From: Thermoanaerobacter sp.
GTDB lineage: Bacteria > Bacillota > Thermoanaerobacteria > Thermoanaerobacterales > Thermoanaerobacteraceae
NCBI GenBank assembly: GCA_014896455.1
Contig: JADBKJ010000008.1
Span: 1 to 64,000, forward strand
DNA length: 64,000 nt
Direction of reading: 5' to 3'
Part shown: piece after piece, positions 23,635 through 37,640 of the stretch
Layout: every line of letters begins with the position of its first letter
How positions within the stretch are numbered: position 1 is the stretch's first letter
Notes under the pieces: generated by a model
Databases searched by the model: none
What the model was told of the DNA's origin: nothing
Seen by the model: only the letters and a program-made list of their open reading frames with translations
Made by a program: the position numbers and the translations under genes

Positions 23635-25023
23635 ATGAATTTTAAAAGATTTCTCAGTTTAGTAGTAGTTTTGACGTTGTTAATTGCGGCGGTAGGTTGT
23701 TCTAAAGGGCAGGGAGGAAGTGCTACTGCTTCTACTTCGCAGTACTCTAGTTCCAATTCATCGCAGAATAAGGTAATAGAGATTACTTTTTGGCACGCTA
23801 TGGGTGGAAATTTAGGAGCAGCTCTTAACAAAATGGTAGAGAACTTTAACAAGACACATCCAAATATTAAAGTTATTGCACAATTTCAGGGAAATTATGA
23901 CGAAGAATTGAACAAATTGAGAACTTCCCAGCAATCAAAGTCTGGTCCCGATATTGTTCAAGTTTACGACATTGGCACAAGGTTTATGGTCGATAGCGGC
24001 TGGGCTGTACCTGTTCAAAAGTTTATTGATGAAGAAAAGTATGATATATCACAGTTAGAACCAAATCTATTAGCATATTACACTGTAGACAATAAATTAT
24101 ATTCTATGCCATTTAACTCATCAACTCCTATACTGTATTACAATAAGACGGCTTTTAAAGAAGCTGGACTTGACCCCAATAGTCCCCCAAAGAATTTTGA
24201 AGAAGTTGAGCAGTACAGTAAGAAGCTGCTCAAAAAAGATGCCTCCGGGAAAGTTACTCAATATGGATATTCTATGGCTATCTATGGGTGGTTTTTTGAA
24301 CAGTTTATGGCCAAGCAAGGGGCGCTTTATGCTAACAATGGAAATGGGAGAGATGCAAGAGCCACAGCCGTGGTTTTTAATGATGAGGCAGGGCTCAATA
24401 TAGTAAATTGGTGGAAGAAGCTAGTTGATGAAGGGGTAGCAGGGAATTTTGGCAGAAACTACGACGATACATTAAATGCTTTTACGGCAGGTCGTACTGC
24501 AATGTTTATAGCTTCAACCGCTAGCTTAAAGCAAGTTTTAGATGGTGTAGGGAATAAATTTGAGGTAGGTACTGGATTTTTGCCTGCATTAAATAATAAT
24601 AAAGAGGGCGGAGTAATAGTTGGAGGAGCATCACTGTGGATACTTAATACAAGGTCAGAGGAATATCAAAAAGCGGCATGGGAGTTTATCAAATACATGG
24701 TATCACCTGAGCAGCAGCTTTTCTGGCATCAAAATACAGGATATTTCCCTGTGACTAAAGCGGTTTATGATATGCCGGAGATGAAAACGCATTTAGAGAA
24801 ATACCCGCAATTTAAAACGGCAATAGAGCAGCTTCATTCAACTCCTATAAATAGAGCCACACAGGGAGCGCTAATAGGAGTTTTTCCAGAGGCAAGACAA
24901 ACTGTTGAAAAAGCGATAGAAAAAGTCTTACAGAACCAAGCAACACCAAAAGAAGCTTTAGATGAGGCTGTAAAGAGTATAAATAAAGCTATAGAGAACT
25001 ATAATCAGACTGTGAGTAAATAG
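23635..25023 (+). CDS. ugpB: Extracellular solute-binding lipoprotein, UgpB-like
   Basis: 462 residues. A lipoprotein signal with AAVGC (Cys 22) is followed by a Ser/Thr-rich linker and a type 1 solute-binding fold: ITFWHAMGGNLGAALNKMV, GPDIVQVYDIGTRFMVDSGW and YSMPFNSSTPILYYNKTAF. These match UgpB of the sn-glycerol-3-phosphate importer. It is the last gene of the glpP operon. A hairpin repeat directly after it may terminate the transcript. Confidence 0.85.
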   Translation: MNFKRFLSLVVVLTLLIAAVGCSKGQGGSATASTSQYSSSNSSQNKVIEITFWHAMGGNLGAALNKMVENFNKTHPNIKVIAQFQGNYDEELNKLRTSQQSKSGPDIVQVYDIGTRFMVDSGWAVPVQKFIDEEKYDISQLEPNLLAYYTVDNKLYSMPFNSSTPILYYNKTAFKEAGLDPNSPPKNFEEVEQYSKKLLKKDASGKVTQYGYSMAIYGWFFEQFMAKQGALYANNGNGRDARATAVVFNDEAGLNIVNWWKKLVDEGVAGNFGRNYDDTLNAFTAGRTAMFIASTASLKQVLDGVGNKFEVGTGFLPALNNNKEGGVIVGGASLWILNTRSEEYQKAAWEFIKYMVSPEQQLFWHQNTGYFPVTKAVYDMPEMKTHLEKYPQFKTAIEQLHSTPINRATQGALIGVFPEARQTVEKAIEKVLQNQATPKEALDEAVKSINKAIENYNQTVSK

Positions 25024-25036
25024 TAAGGAATTAGAA

Positions 25037-25091
25037 AGGACGGTTCTTTTCGTCTTAGTTTTAAAATGTTCAGATGAAAGGAACCGTCCCC
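25037..25091. repeat. Hairpin repeat, copy 5
   Basis: AGGACGGTTCTTTTCGTCTT pairs, with a few mismatches, with AGATGAAAGGAACCGTCCCC. It directly precedes the group II intron remnant. Confidence 0.8.
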
Positions 25092-25099
25092 TTTGTCTG

Positions 25100-25606
25100 G
25101 AAAAAGAAGAGGGCTGGGGAAACCAGAGACCTTTACCTTTTTAGGATTTACACACTATTGTAGCAAAAGTCAAAACGGCAAATTCAGAGTCAAAAGGAAG
25201 ACAAGCAAAAAGAAATTTATAAGTAAAGTCGCTAAGATGAAAAAGTGGCTCAAAGAAAATATACATGAGCCAGTAAATCAATTAATAAAGCGGCTTAACA
25301 TAAAATTGGTTGGACACTACAGATACTATGGAATCACAGATAACAGTAAAAGTATAGGTAGTTTCTTCTATTTGACCAGGAGACAATTATTTAAGACGCT
25401 AAAAAGAAGGTCACAAAAGCATCGATTAAACTGGGATAAATACGAAAAACTTCTGATGAAATTTCCATTAGCAACACCAAAAATCTATGTAAGTATATAC
25501 TCATAGCTACGATAAAAGTAAAAGATGATATGAAGAGCCGGATGCGTTAATAGCGCACGTCCGGTTCTGTGAGGGGGAGCCGCTGTAAAGTGGCTCTCTA
25601 CTCGAC
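25100..25606 (+). mobile_element. Group II intron, 3' remnant
   Basis: It contains the end of an intron-encoded maturase followed by domain V (25534-25566; GAGCCGGATGCG, a short loop, then CGCACGTCCGGTTC) and domain VI (GAGCCGCTG and AGTGGCTC), ending CTACTCGAC as group II introns do. Domains I-IV and most of the reverse transcriptase are missing, so it cannot splice or move. It lies inside the hairpin repeat family: a whole copy on the left, and the right half of another copy immediately after the intron end. Confidence 0.85.
25107..25506 (+). pseudogene. Group II intron maturase (LtrA-type), C-terminal fragment
   Basis: About 130 residues, starting KPETFTFLGFTHYCSKSQ. They cover the end of the thumb/maturase domain and GIIM domain (NIKLVGHYRYYGITDN, FFYLTRRQLFKTLKRRSQ). 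The YADD catalytic core of the reverse transcriptase is absent. Confidence 0.88.
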
Positions 25607-25610
25607 CCCT

Positions 25611-25650
25611 GTCTGAATTCTAAATTGTTCAGATAAAAGGAACCGTCCCC
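25611..25650. repeat. Hairpin repeat, copy 6 (right half)
   Basis: TGTCTGAATTCTAAATTGTT, then AGGAACCGTCCCC. Only the loop and right arm are present; the left arm is replaced by the intron 3' end at 25606. Confidence 0.8.
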
Positions 25651-25674
25651 TTCGTCTGACGTCCTCCTTATTTT

Positions 25675-26763
25675 TTATGCACTTATTCCAAATACTTTTT
25701 GCACTAATGTTCCAAAGAGGTAGGATAGCGCTGCTGCGCCAAGACCTGTTACTACCATTTCTAAGACCTTTCCTTTCACAGACAGACTTTCTGAAGCGAC
25801 AGATACTATAATTCCTACTATAGAAAGTGCTATTGCTGCAAAAATTACTGAAAATGCAAGAGCTACTAAAGAGGATGAAGTGATTATAAAGTAAGGCAAA
25901 ACGGGGAATACAAGTCCTACAAGGTATGCGATACCAGTATATAGAGCAGATTTTATTTCGTTTTCAGAAATCTCTTCAGTTAAAAGATTTGTCATGGCAT
26001 CTTCATTGTCACTAAGTTTGTTTACAATTTCTCTCCCGACATCTTCTGGTATACCGGATTCGGATAGTTTATTTAAAAATTCCTCTTTTGCCCTGTCTTT
26101 TGAGACTTTAAATAAAAGCTCCATTTTCTTCTTTATTCCTTCATTTACCTGTCTTTGAGACCTTACAGAGGTGTATGCACCTATTGCCATAGAAAGAGCA
26201 CCAGCTACTCCTACCACCAGGCCTGCAGTACCAACAGTAATTGGACTTTTTGGATAGACTGCAGAAAGACCTGTTACAGTTCCTAAAATTTCTACAAGGC
26301 CATCGTTCATTCCAAGTATAAAGTCTCTTATGTTTTCTATGCTGAATTTATCTTTTTGTCTGCTAAACATTTTTTCATGTTCCAGCTCATCTTCTATGAT
26401 TTTTGATAGAATTAATTTTTCTTCTTCTGTAAGAGAGGGTTCGTTAAAATAACGATAATAGGATTCGGTACTTGTTGTTTCATTCATCTCAAGTATTGTG
26501 ACGAATAATTTACTTCCTAATAAAGTTCTCAATATTTTATAACTAAAAAGCCTAAATTTACGAGGTTTTTTTTCCGGAATTTCTATATTTCTGTCTTTTA
26601 AAAATTGATGCCAAAATTTTGCGTGGGCTTTCTCTAGTTTTGCAAGTGCTTCAAAATTACTTTTAGTTTGTGGATTTTTCTCAACTTTCGCAAGGTATGT
26701 ATAAAGGTCGGCAGCTTCAACTTCTTCTTTGTAAAAACTGATAGCTTGATCTATAGGATTCAT
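25675..26763 (-). CDS. Rubrerythrin-VIT1 fusion (MbfA-like iron exporter)
   Basis: 362 residues in two parts. Residues 1-150 form a ferritin/rubrerythrin-like four-helix domain with paired acidic/His motifs (EVEAADLYTYLAKVE, EALAKLEKAHAKFW, EDELEHEKMF). Residues 150-362 form a CCC1/VIT1 membrane domain (FILGMNDGLVEILGTVTGLS, ALSMAIGAYTSVRSQRQ, then three helices). The same architecture is known from MbfA, which exports iron and protects against peroxide. Start context is weak (GGACGG). No iron-box regulator site was recognised. Confidence 0.88.
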   Translation of the reverse strand: MNPIDQAISFYKEEVEAADLYTYLAKVEKNPQTKSNFEALAKLEKAHAKFWHQFLKDRNIEIPEKKPRKFRLFSYKILRTLLGSKLFVTILEMNETTSTESYYRYFNEPSLTEEEKLILSKIIEDELEHEKMFSRQKDKFSIENIRDFILGMNDGLVEILGTVTGLSAVYPKSPITVGTAGLVVGVAGALSMAIGAYTSVRSQRQVNEGIKKKMELLFKVSKDRAKEEFLNKLSESGIPEDVGREIVNKLSDNEDAMTNLLTEEISENEIKSALYTGIAYLVGLVFPVLPYFIITSSSLVALAFSVIFAAIALSIVGIIVSVASESLSVKGKVLEMVVTGLGAAALSYLFGTLVQKVFGISA

Positions 26764-27034
26764 TTACCATACCGTCCTTTCTGAATGAAATTTCAAATGA
26801 GGAAGAATAATAAAAAATAAATGGAATGTTATGTTAGTGTATATGATTTTACATATGATATATTTTAAATGTGACAAACACCCGTATATATTATACCACA
26901 TTATAATTAATATTAATGGTTACAGGCATTTGCAGTGTGTGTATCACAAGTTTGTAGATTGCGCACTTTGTGCATAATGTCAGCTATATTATTTTTACTA
27001 CTAGAATTTTACACACATTGCTTTTTGCAGAGAT
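26764..27034. other. Intergenic, no gene seen
   Basis: AT-rich, about 270 bases between two minus-strand genes. It presumably holds the promoter of the iron transporter on the minus strand. No coding frame or RNA motif could be supported. Confidence 0.4.
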
Positions 27035-27040
27035 AAAAAA

Positions 27041-27065
27041 GGAGGGAATGTTCCCTCCATATTTT
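27041..27065 (-). terminator. Terminator of the PFOR gene
   Basis: GGAGGGAATG and its complement CATTCCCTCC form a tight hairpin; on the minus strand it is followed by TTTTTTATC. Confidence 0.8.
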
Positions 27066-27075
27066 TATTTATCTT

Positions 27076-31099
<4,024 letters not shown>

Positions 31100-31699
31100 G
31101 TGGAAGTATACAATTACAGCGAGTATTATCTTATAAAGCATTTAATGACGAGTTTGAAACATTATCACTATACGACTTACTTACACAGTATAAGAGTTGC
31201 AAAACTTACTTATCTAGTTTCTAAAAATTTGGGATTACCCAAAGAGGAGCAAATTTATAATTGTAAGGGGGGATTATTACACGATATTGGCAAGGTATTA
31301 GTACCTGTTGCCATTCTTGACAAGCCAGGTTCGCTTACAGAGTTAGAATACGAATTTGTGAAGATACATCCGAGTTATGGTGCGGAGATGTTAAAAATTT
31401 TTCCTTCTTTGAAGGATTTAATTCCAGGGGTACTTTACCATCATGAAAGGCTAGATGGTTCTGGCTATCCTTTTGGTGTCAGTATTATTCCTTTAAATGC
31501 TCAAATAATAGGAATTTGTGATTCTTTTGATGCAATGACTACAAAAAGGCCTTATAATGAAAAGAGGTTAAAAAGTATACACGAGGCAATATTTGAATTA
31601 AAAACCCAACCGCAAAAATATAATTACAAAATCGTAGAAGCATTAGAAGAAGTGTTGGGGGATAAAAAGGTGGATCAACAACACTTTATTTCTATATAA
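31100..31699 (+). CDS. HD-GYP domain protein (putative c-di-GMP phosphodiesterase)
   Basis: 199 residues, almost entirely one HD-GYP domain: metal-binding LLHDIGKVLVP near residue 60, IHPSYGAEML, then HHERLDGSGYPFG (the GYP motif) near 115, and ICDSFDAMTTKRPYN. It has no sensory domain of its own. The chemoreceptor gene starts 15 bases downstream, so the pair may link signal sensing to c-di-GMP turnover. The start is a GTG with AAGAAGGG ahead. Confidence 0.85.
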   Translation: MEVYNYSEYYLIKHLMTSLKHYHYTTYLHSIRVAKLTYLVSKNLGLPKEEQIYNCKGGLLHDIGKVLVPVAILDKPGSLTELEYEFVKIHPSYGAEMLKIFPSLKDLIPGVLYHHERLDGSGYPFGVSIIPLNAQIIGICDSFDAMTTKRPYNEKRLKSIHEAIFELKTQPQKYNYKIVEALEEVLGDKKVDQQHFISI

Positions 31700-31713
31700 T
31701 GGGAGGGTAACAA

Positions 31714-33693
31714 ATGAAAAGCATTAGAACAAAACTTTTGGTGTTTATGCTCTTGTTTATTTTAATTCCCCTTGTCATAACAGGGTATTTTTCTACTAGT
31801 ATTGCAGAGAGTGTCCTTAAAACCAAGATAAACGATTCTAATCAAGCAGCTTTATCGGTTTTGAATAAGTACATAAATTCTATTAAACAAGATGCAGAAT
31901 CAAGGCTTAAAATGTTAGCTGAATCAAATACTATAATGAATTATGATGGGAGCAGCGCTTCGGATGAAGCAGTACTTGAAAAATTAGAGGAAGTAAAAAA
32001 ATCCATGTCAAATGTAATAAATGTGTATTTTGCTACACCTGATAAAAAGATGATTTTGTACCCACCTCAAAAACTAGAAAATTACGATCCAACAGAAAAG
32101 CAGTGGTATAAAGATGCTGAAAAAGCAGGAGGTAATATTGTCTGGACAGACCCTTATGAAGATTTCAATACTAAGGTGCCAAAAATCACTGTTACTAAAA
32201 CCATTACGGATTCGAGTGGTAAGTTAGTAGGCGTCCTAGGAATTGATATAAGTTTAGAACAACTTTCTAAAAATATATCAAGTATAAAGCTTGGTAAAAC
32301 AGGATATATATATATAGTCACAAAAGACGGCATTACTATTACTCATCCGGATTCTAGTAAATTATTTACTTCTATCAAGCAATACGATTTTGGTGAAAGA
32401 TTATTGAATACTAATAATGCTACTATACAGTACAGTTCAAACAATGTGTACAAATTTGCCAGTGTGAGAAACCTTGACAGCTTTGGTTGGAAAGCAGTGG
32501 TTACGATGGAAAATAGTGAACTAACGAAAGATGTCACAAAAATACGCAATTTTGTGATTACTGTAAGCATAATAGTATTATTTATAGGATTTTTAATAGC
32601 ATACTTCTTTGCAAATTCTATATCCTCAGGAATCAAAAAGGTTGTAACTGCTATGTCTGCAGCAGCTAAAGGGGATATTACGGTTAAAGCTAATGTAAAA
32701 GCAAAAGATGAAGTTGGAATACTGGCAAATAGCTTCAACACCATGATTGAAGGAATAAAAAGGCTTGTTTTTGACATAAGAAGCGTATCAGAGTCTGTAA
32801 ATCACTCAGCGGAAAACATGGCTGTAGCTTCTGAACAGGCAGCACAAGCCACACAAGACGTTGCAAAAGCCATTGAAGAAATCGCACAAGGAGCTTCTAG
32901 CCAAGCAAGAGAAGCAGAAGAGAGCGCTAATGCCACTGTATTACTTGGGCAATTGATAGACCAATCCATTAAAAACGCTGATGAGATAAACCAAGAAGTA
33001 GAGAATGTCAGCATGGTATCCAACGAAGGGCTTGTGATTATAGATGACTTAATTAAAAAGACAGAACTGACAGTAGAAGCAAATAACAATGTAAAAGAAT
33101 CCACAAATTATCTTTTAGAAAAATCTACGGAAATAAGCAAGATTGTGGAGACGATAACGGGCATAGCAGACCAGACAAATCTTTTATCACTAAACGCAGC
33201 GATAGAAGCAGCAAGAGCAGGAGACGCAGGAAGAGGTTTTGCCGTTGTAGCAGACGAAGTGAGGAAATTGGCAGAGCAATCCTCACAGGCAGCGAGAAAT
33301 ATAGCTAACTTAATATCTGAGATACAAAGCACGATTAACGATACTTACAAGACAGTAGAAGACTCAACAAAATCAATAGAAGAGCAAAGCAATGTAGTCA
33401 ATACCACAAAAGATGTATTTGAAGGAATACTTCATGCAGTGAATTTCATAGTAGAGAAGATTGACAATCTAAACAAATCATTAAAGGAGATAGAGGAGCA
33501 TAAAAATAAGATAGTTGATTCAATACAGAACATAGCGGCTGTATCAGAAGAGTCAGCGGCATCAGCGGAAGAAGTATCCGCAACATCACAAGAACAGTCG
33601 GCAATTGTGGAAGAGATGGCATCAACAGCAAATGAACTTAAGAATTATGCCAATACGCTTATGGAAGCAATTAAGCAGTTTAAAGTAGAGTAA
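31714..33693 (+). CDS. Methyl-accepting chemotaxis protein, dCache type
   Basis: 659 residues. Membrane helix 1 ([19 protein letters not shown]) is followed by an extracellular dCache-like domain (residues about 40-275, with [18 protein letters not shown] and [12 protein letters not shown]). Then come a second helix ([18 protein letters not shown]), a HAMP domain and a long signalling coiled coil. The hairpin tip [20 protein letters not shown] lies near residue 500. dCache receptors usually bind amino acids or other small metabolites. A strong terminator follows. Confidence 0.92.
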   Translation: MKSIRTKLLVFMLLFILIPLVITGYFSTSIAESVLKTKINDSNQAALSVLNKYINSIKQDAESRLKMLAESNTIMNYDGSSASDEAVLEKLEEVKKSMSNVINVYFATPDKKMILYPPQKLENYDPTEKQWYKDAEKAGGNIVWTDPYEDFNTKVPKITVTKTITDSSGKLVGVLGIDISLEQLSKNISSIKLGKTGYIYIVTKDGITITHPDSSKLFTSIKQYDFGERLLNTNNATIQYSSNNVYKFASVRNLDSFGWKAVVTMENSELTKDVTKIRNFVITVSIIVLFIGFLIAYFFANSISSGIKKVVTAMSAAAKGDITVKANVKAKDEVGILANSFNTMIEGIKRLVFDIRSVSESVNHSAENMAVASEQAAQATQDVAKAIEEIAQGASSQAREAEESANATVLLGQLIDQSIKNADEINQEVENVSMVSNEGLVIIDDLIKKTELTVEANNNVKESTNYLLEKSTEISKIVETITGIADQTNLLSLNAAIEAARAGDAGRGFAVVADEVRKLAEQSSQAARNIANLISEIQSTINDTYKTVEDSTKSIEEQSNVVNTTKDVFEGILHAVNFIVEKIDNLNKSLKEIEEHKNKIVDSIQNIAAVSEESAASAEEVSATSQEQSAIVEEMASTANELKNYANTLMEAIKQFKVE

Positions 33694-33716
33694 GCGGGAG
33701 AACTCCCGCTTTTTTA
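33694..33716 (+). terminator. Rho-independent terminator
   Basis: GCGGGAG and CTCCCGC with a two-base loop, then TTTTTT. Confidence 0.9.
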
Positions 33717-33811
33717 AATTTAAAAATGCATAAATATTAGCAGGATTTTTGAAGTGATAAATAGAAATATACTATATAACCAAATTAAAAAATTTATGGG
33801 GGGATTTAAGT

Positions 33812-35461
33812 ATGGCAAGAGTTATAAGAGCACCAAGGGGGACCACATTACATTGCAAGAATTGGCAAATAGAGGCGCCTTACAGGACCTTGATGAACAA
33901 TCTAGATCCGGAGGTAGCAGAGGACCCAGCGAATTTGATAGTGTATGGAGGAGCAGGAAAAGCTGCAAGGAATTGGGAAGCTTTTGATAAAATAATAGAG
34001 AGCTTAGAAAATTTGGAGGAAGATGAGACACTTCTCATACAGTCTGGGAAACCTGTAGGAATTTTTAAAACTCATACAATGGCACCAAGGGTGCTCATAT
34101 CCAATGCAATGTTAGTACCTGCATGGGCTAATTGGGAAAATTTCCGGGACCTTGAGGCAAAAGGGCTTACCATGTATGGGCAAATGACAGCAGGAAGTTG
34201 GATATATATAGGGACACAAGGGATTATAGAAGGAACTTTTGAGACTTTTGCAGCTTTAGCTAAAAAACATTTTGATGGAACATTGAAGGGAAAGTTTGTA
34301 CTTACAGCCGGACTTGGTGGTATGAGCGGAGCGCAGCCTTTGGCTATTACCATGTTGGATGGCGCATGCCTTGTAGTGGAAGTGGACAGAAATAGAATAC
34401 AGAGAAGATTAGATACACAATATTTAGATGTAATGACCGAAAACTTGGATGAAGCTTTGGAGATGGTTCTAAAAGCTAAAGAAGAGGGTAAACCTTTATC
34501 AGTAGGTTTAGTTGGTAATGCTGCAGATGTCCATCCTGAGCTTGTAAGAAGGGGAATAATTCCAGACGTTGTAACAGACCAGACCTCAGCCCATGACCCA
34601 TTAAACGGATATGTGCCAAATGGAATGACACTAGAAGAGGCATTTGCTCTTAGAAAATCAAATCCGGAGGAATATATAAAGAGAGCTAAAAAAGCTATGG
34701 CAGAGCATGTTTCAGCAATGCTTGAGATGCAAAAAAGAGGAGCAATAGCTTTTGATTATGGCAATAACATAAGGAAAATGGCTTATGATGAAGGGATGAA
34801 AGAGGCTTTTAATATCCAAGGTTATGTTCCTGAGTATATAAGAGATTTATTTTCTGAAGGGAAGGGACCTTTCCGCTGGATTGCATTATCAGGAGACCCT
34901 GAAGATATTTACAAGACTGACGAAAAAGTTTTAGAACTTTTCCCTGAAGATAAACTGCTTGAAAGATGGATTAGGTTAGCGAGAGAAAAGATTAAATTCC
35001 AAGGATTGCCTGCGAGGATTTGTTGGTTAGGATATGGCCAAAGGGCGGAATTTGGACTTGCAATAAATGAAATGGTGAGAAAAGGCGAACTGAAAGCTCC
35101 TATTGTAATAGGTCGTGACCACCATGATACAGGTTCTGTCGCATCCCCTTACAGAGAAACGGAGGCAATGAAAGATGGCAGTGATGCTATCGCAGATTGG
35201 CCAATACTTAACGCCTTGTTAAATACTGCTTCAGGAGCTACCTGGGTATCAGTACATCACGGAGGTGGAGTTGGAATAGGATATTCAATACACGCAGGAG
35301 TAGTGGTGTGTGCCGATGGGACAAAAGAGTCTGACTTGAGAATAGAGCGGGTTTTGACCTCTGACCCTGGGTCTGGTGTTATGAGACATGCAGATGCTGG
35401 GTATGAAATTGCAATAAGAACTGCGAAAGAAAAAGGAATAAAAATGCCTATGCTGAAATAA
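33812..35461 (+). CDS. hutU: Urocanate hydratase
   Basis: 549 residues, matching HutU in length. It is a cytoplasmic NAD+-dependent enzyme that turns urocanate into imidazolone propionate, step 2 of histidine breakdown. Characteristic stretches are [47 protein letters not shown] and [20 protein letters not shown] precedes the ATG. hutH (histidase) is not in the window; the next steps follow directly. Confidence 0.96.
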   Translation: MARVIRAPRGTTLHCKNWQIEAPYRTLMNNLDPEVAEDPANLIVYGGAGKAARNWEAFDKIIESLENLEEDETLLIQSGKPVGIFKTHTMAPRVLISNAMLVPAWANWENFRDLEAKGLTMYGQMTAGSWIYIGTQGIIEGTFETFAALAKKHFDGTLKGKFVLTAGLGGMSGAQPLAITMLDGACLVVEVDRNRIQRRLDTQYLDVMTENLDEALEMVLKAKEEGKPLSVGLVGNAADVHPELVRRGIIPDVVTDQTSAHDPLNGYVPNGMTLEEAFALRKSNPEEYIKRAKKAMAEHVSAMLEMQKRGAIAFDYGNNIRKMAYDEGMKEAFNIQGYVPEYIRDLFSEGKGPFRWIALSGDPEDIYKTDEKVLELFPEDKLLERWIRLAREKIKFQGLPARICWLGYGQRAEFGLAINEMVRKGELKAPIVIGRDHHDTGSVASPYRETEAMKDGSDAIADWPILNALLNTASGATWVSVHHGGGVGIGYSIHAGVVVCADGTKESDLRIERVLTSDPGSGVMRHADAGYEIAIRTAKEKGIKMPMLK

Positions 35462-35484
35462 TGTTGGAAAGGATGAGGGAATAA

Positions 35485-36381
35485 ATGAATCAAATAATTG
35501 AATGTGTACCTAATTTTAGTGAAGGAAGAGATCAGGAAAAAATAGCACAGCTTGTCAAAGAAGTTGTGTCGACGGAAGGAGTAAAGCTTTTAGATTACTC
35601 TTCCGATAAAGACCACAACAGGACAGTTATAACCTTTTGTGGAGATGCAAAGGGAGTAAAAGAGGCGGCTTTTAAGCTCATTAAAAAAGCTTCAGAGATA
35701 ATTGATATGAGGTACCATAAAGGAGAACATCCGAGGATTGGAGCAACAGATGTGGTACCCTTTATACCTGTGAAAAATGCTACAATGGAAGAATGTATCC
35801 AAATTGCAAGAGAAGTAGGAGAAAAGGTTGGAAGAGAACTTAGTATACCTGTGTATTTATATGAAGAAGCTGCTACAACTCCTGAAAGAAAAAATTTAGA
35901 GAATATAAGGCGGGGAGAATATGAAGGCTTTTTTGAAAAGATAAAACAGCCGGAATGGAAGCCAGACTTTGGTCCTTCCGAGATGAACCCAAAAAGCGGT
36001 GCGACAGTGATTGGCGCAAGAAATTTTCTCATTGCCTACAATGTCAATCTCGCTACAGACAATATTGATATAGCTAACAAAATTGCTAAAGCTATCCGAT
36101 TTTCAAACGGCGGTTACAGGTATGTAAAGGCGATGGGGGTGGAATTAAGAGAAAGAGGAATTGTGCAGGTGTCAATGAACCTTACTGATTTTAAAAAAAC
36201 ACCTATTTACAGAGTTTTTGAAACAATTAAAGCGGAAGCTTTAAGGTATGGGGTAAATGTTATAGGCAGTGAAATAATAGGGCTTGTACCAGCAAAGGCT
36301 TTGTTTGATGTGGCAGATTATTATTTAAGAATAGAGAACTTTTCTGAAAATATGGTTTTAGAAAATAGAATATACGAATGA
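35485..36381 (+). CDS. ftcD: Glutamate formimidoyltransferase
   Basis: 298 residues, corresponding to the N-terminal two domains of FTCD: ECVPNFSEGRDQEKIAQLV, LLDYSSDKDHNRTVITF and YHKGEHPRIGATDVVPFIP. It moves the formimino group from formiminoglutamate to tetrahydrofolate. The cyclodeaminase half is encoded separately at 38967, a split usual in Firmicutes. It lies 24 bases after hutU. Confidence 0.94.
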   Translation: MNQIIECVPNFSEGRDQEKIAQLVKEVVSTEGVKLLDYSSDKDHNRTVITFCGDAKGVKEAAFKLIKKASEIIDMRYHKGEHPRIGATDVVPFIPVKNATMEECIQIAREVGEKVGRELSIPVYLYEEAATTPERKNLENIRRGEYEGFFEKIKQPEWKPDFGPSEMNPKSGATVIGARNFLIAYNVNLATDNIDIANKIAKAIRFSNGGYRYVKAMGVELRERGIVQVSMNLTDFKKTPIYRVFETIKAEALRYGVNVIGSEIIGLVPAKALFDVADYYLRIENFSENMVLENRIYE

Positions 36382-36390
36382 GGTGTTAAA

Positions 36391-37638
36391 ATGGAAGCAG
36401 ATTTGTTAATATACAACATTAAGAAAATTTATACACCTTTTGGCAATTGCCCACAATGTGGAAGTGACATGGAAAATATAGAAGAAATTGAAGATGCTTA
36501 TATTGCAATAAAAGATGGGAAAATTTTGGCGGCAGGGGAATCCCCTGCCACAATTTCTGCAAAAGAAAAAGTTGACGCGAAAGGTATGATTGTACTCCCT
36601 GGATTTGTTGACCCTCACACCCATGTGATGCATTATGGATCTAGAGAAAATGAGATGGCTCTAAAGCTTAAAGGTTATTCCTATATTGACATTTTAAAAC
36701 AAGGCGGAGGTATCCATTCCACAGTAAGAGTGACTAGAGAGGTATCTGATGAGGCATTGCTTCAAAAGGCTTTAAAAAGCCTTGAAATCATGCTTTCTCA
36801 TGGAGTGACTACTGTAGAGGTAAAAAGTGGGTATGGCCTTAATACAGAGCAAGAGATACGGCTTTTAAGACTTATGAACCAATTAAAAAGCCTTTCTCTT
36901 GTGGATATTGTGCCTACTTTTCTAGGAGCCCATGCTATTCCACAGGAGTTTGAAGAGAACCCTTGGGGGTATGTGGAGAAAGTAATAAATGAGATGCTTC
37001 CTAAGGTAAAAGAGGAAAACTTAGCAGAGTTTTGCGATGTATTCTGTGAAGAAGGCGCTTTTGATTATGAACAATCGAAGAAAATATTAGAGGAAGCTAA
37101 AAAGTTGGGGTTTAAACTAAAAATTCATGCGGATGAACTTACCCACAGTAAGGGTGGAGAATTGGCTGGGATATTAGGGGCTATAAGTGCTGACCATTTA
37201 GAAGAAGTCTCTGACGAAGGAATAGAGTTTATGAAAAAGGCAGGCACAGTGGCAGTCCTTTTGCCAGGGGTTTCTTTCTTTTTGAATAGACCTCATGCTG
37301 ATGCGAGGCGATTAATTGAGAGAGGATTGCCTGTTGCATTAGGTACAGATTACAATCCCGGTACAAGCCCGACAGAGAATTTACAGCTTATAATGTCATT
37401 TGCGTATATAAAGATGAAAATGTCTGCAAAAGAAATTTTGACTGCTGTAACTTTAAATGCAGCCTGCGCTGTTGATAGGGGAAATGAAACAGGCACAATA
37501 GAGAAAGGGAAAAAGGCAGACCTACTCTTAATTGATGCGCCAAATCTTGACTATATGATGTATCACTTTGGAATTAACCATGTAAATACAGTGATAAAGT
37601 CAAAAGGAAATGACGCGGTTGTTATTGGAATAAAATAG
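36391..37638 (+). CDS. hutI: Imidazolonepropionase
   Basis: 415 residues of the amidohydrolase superfamily. Metal ligands are seen in GFVDPHTHVMHYGSR, AHAIPQEF, KIHADELTHSKGG and LGTDYNPGTSPTEN. It opens the imidazolone ring to give formiminoglutamate. Start ATG 36391 follows GAGGTG, 9 bases after the formimidoyltransferase stop. Its stop lies two bases before a truncated nucleotidyltransferase frame. Confidence 0.95.
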   Translation: MEADLLIYNIKKIYTPFGNCPQCGSDMENIEEIEDAYIAIKDGKILAAGESPATISAKEKVDAKGMIVLPGFVDPHTHVMHYGSRENEMALKLKGYSYIDILKQGGGIHSTVRVTREVSDEALLQKALKSLEIMLSHGVTTVEVKSGYGLNTEQEIRLLRLMNQLKSLSLVDIVPTFLGAHAIPQEFEENPWGYVEKVINEMLPKVKEENLAEFCDVFCEEGAFDYEQSKKILEEAKKLGFKLKIHADELTHSKGGELAGILGAISADHLEEVSDEGIEFMKKAGTVAVLLPGVSFFLNRPHADARRLIERGLPVALGTDYNPGTSPTENLQLIMSFAYIKMKMSAKEILTAVTLNAACAVDRGNETGTIEKGKKADLLLIDAPNLDYMMYHFGINHVNTVIKSKGNDAVVIGIK

Positions 37639-37640
37639 GT

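Noticed and set aside
36541-36600. Possible frameshift or domain boundary early in hutI
   Set aside because: The reading is continuous, and the family's N-terminal beta-sandwich explains the unusual start.
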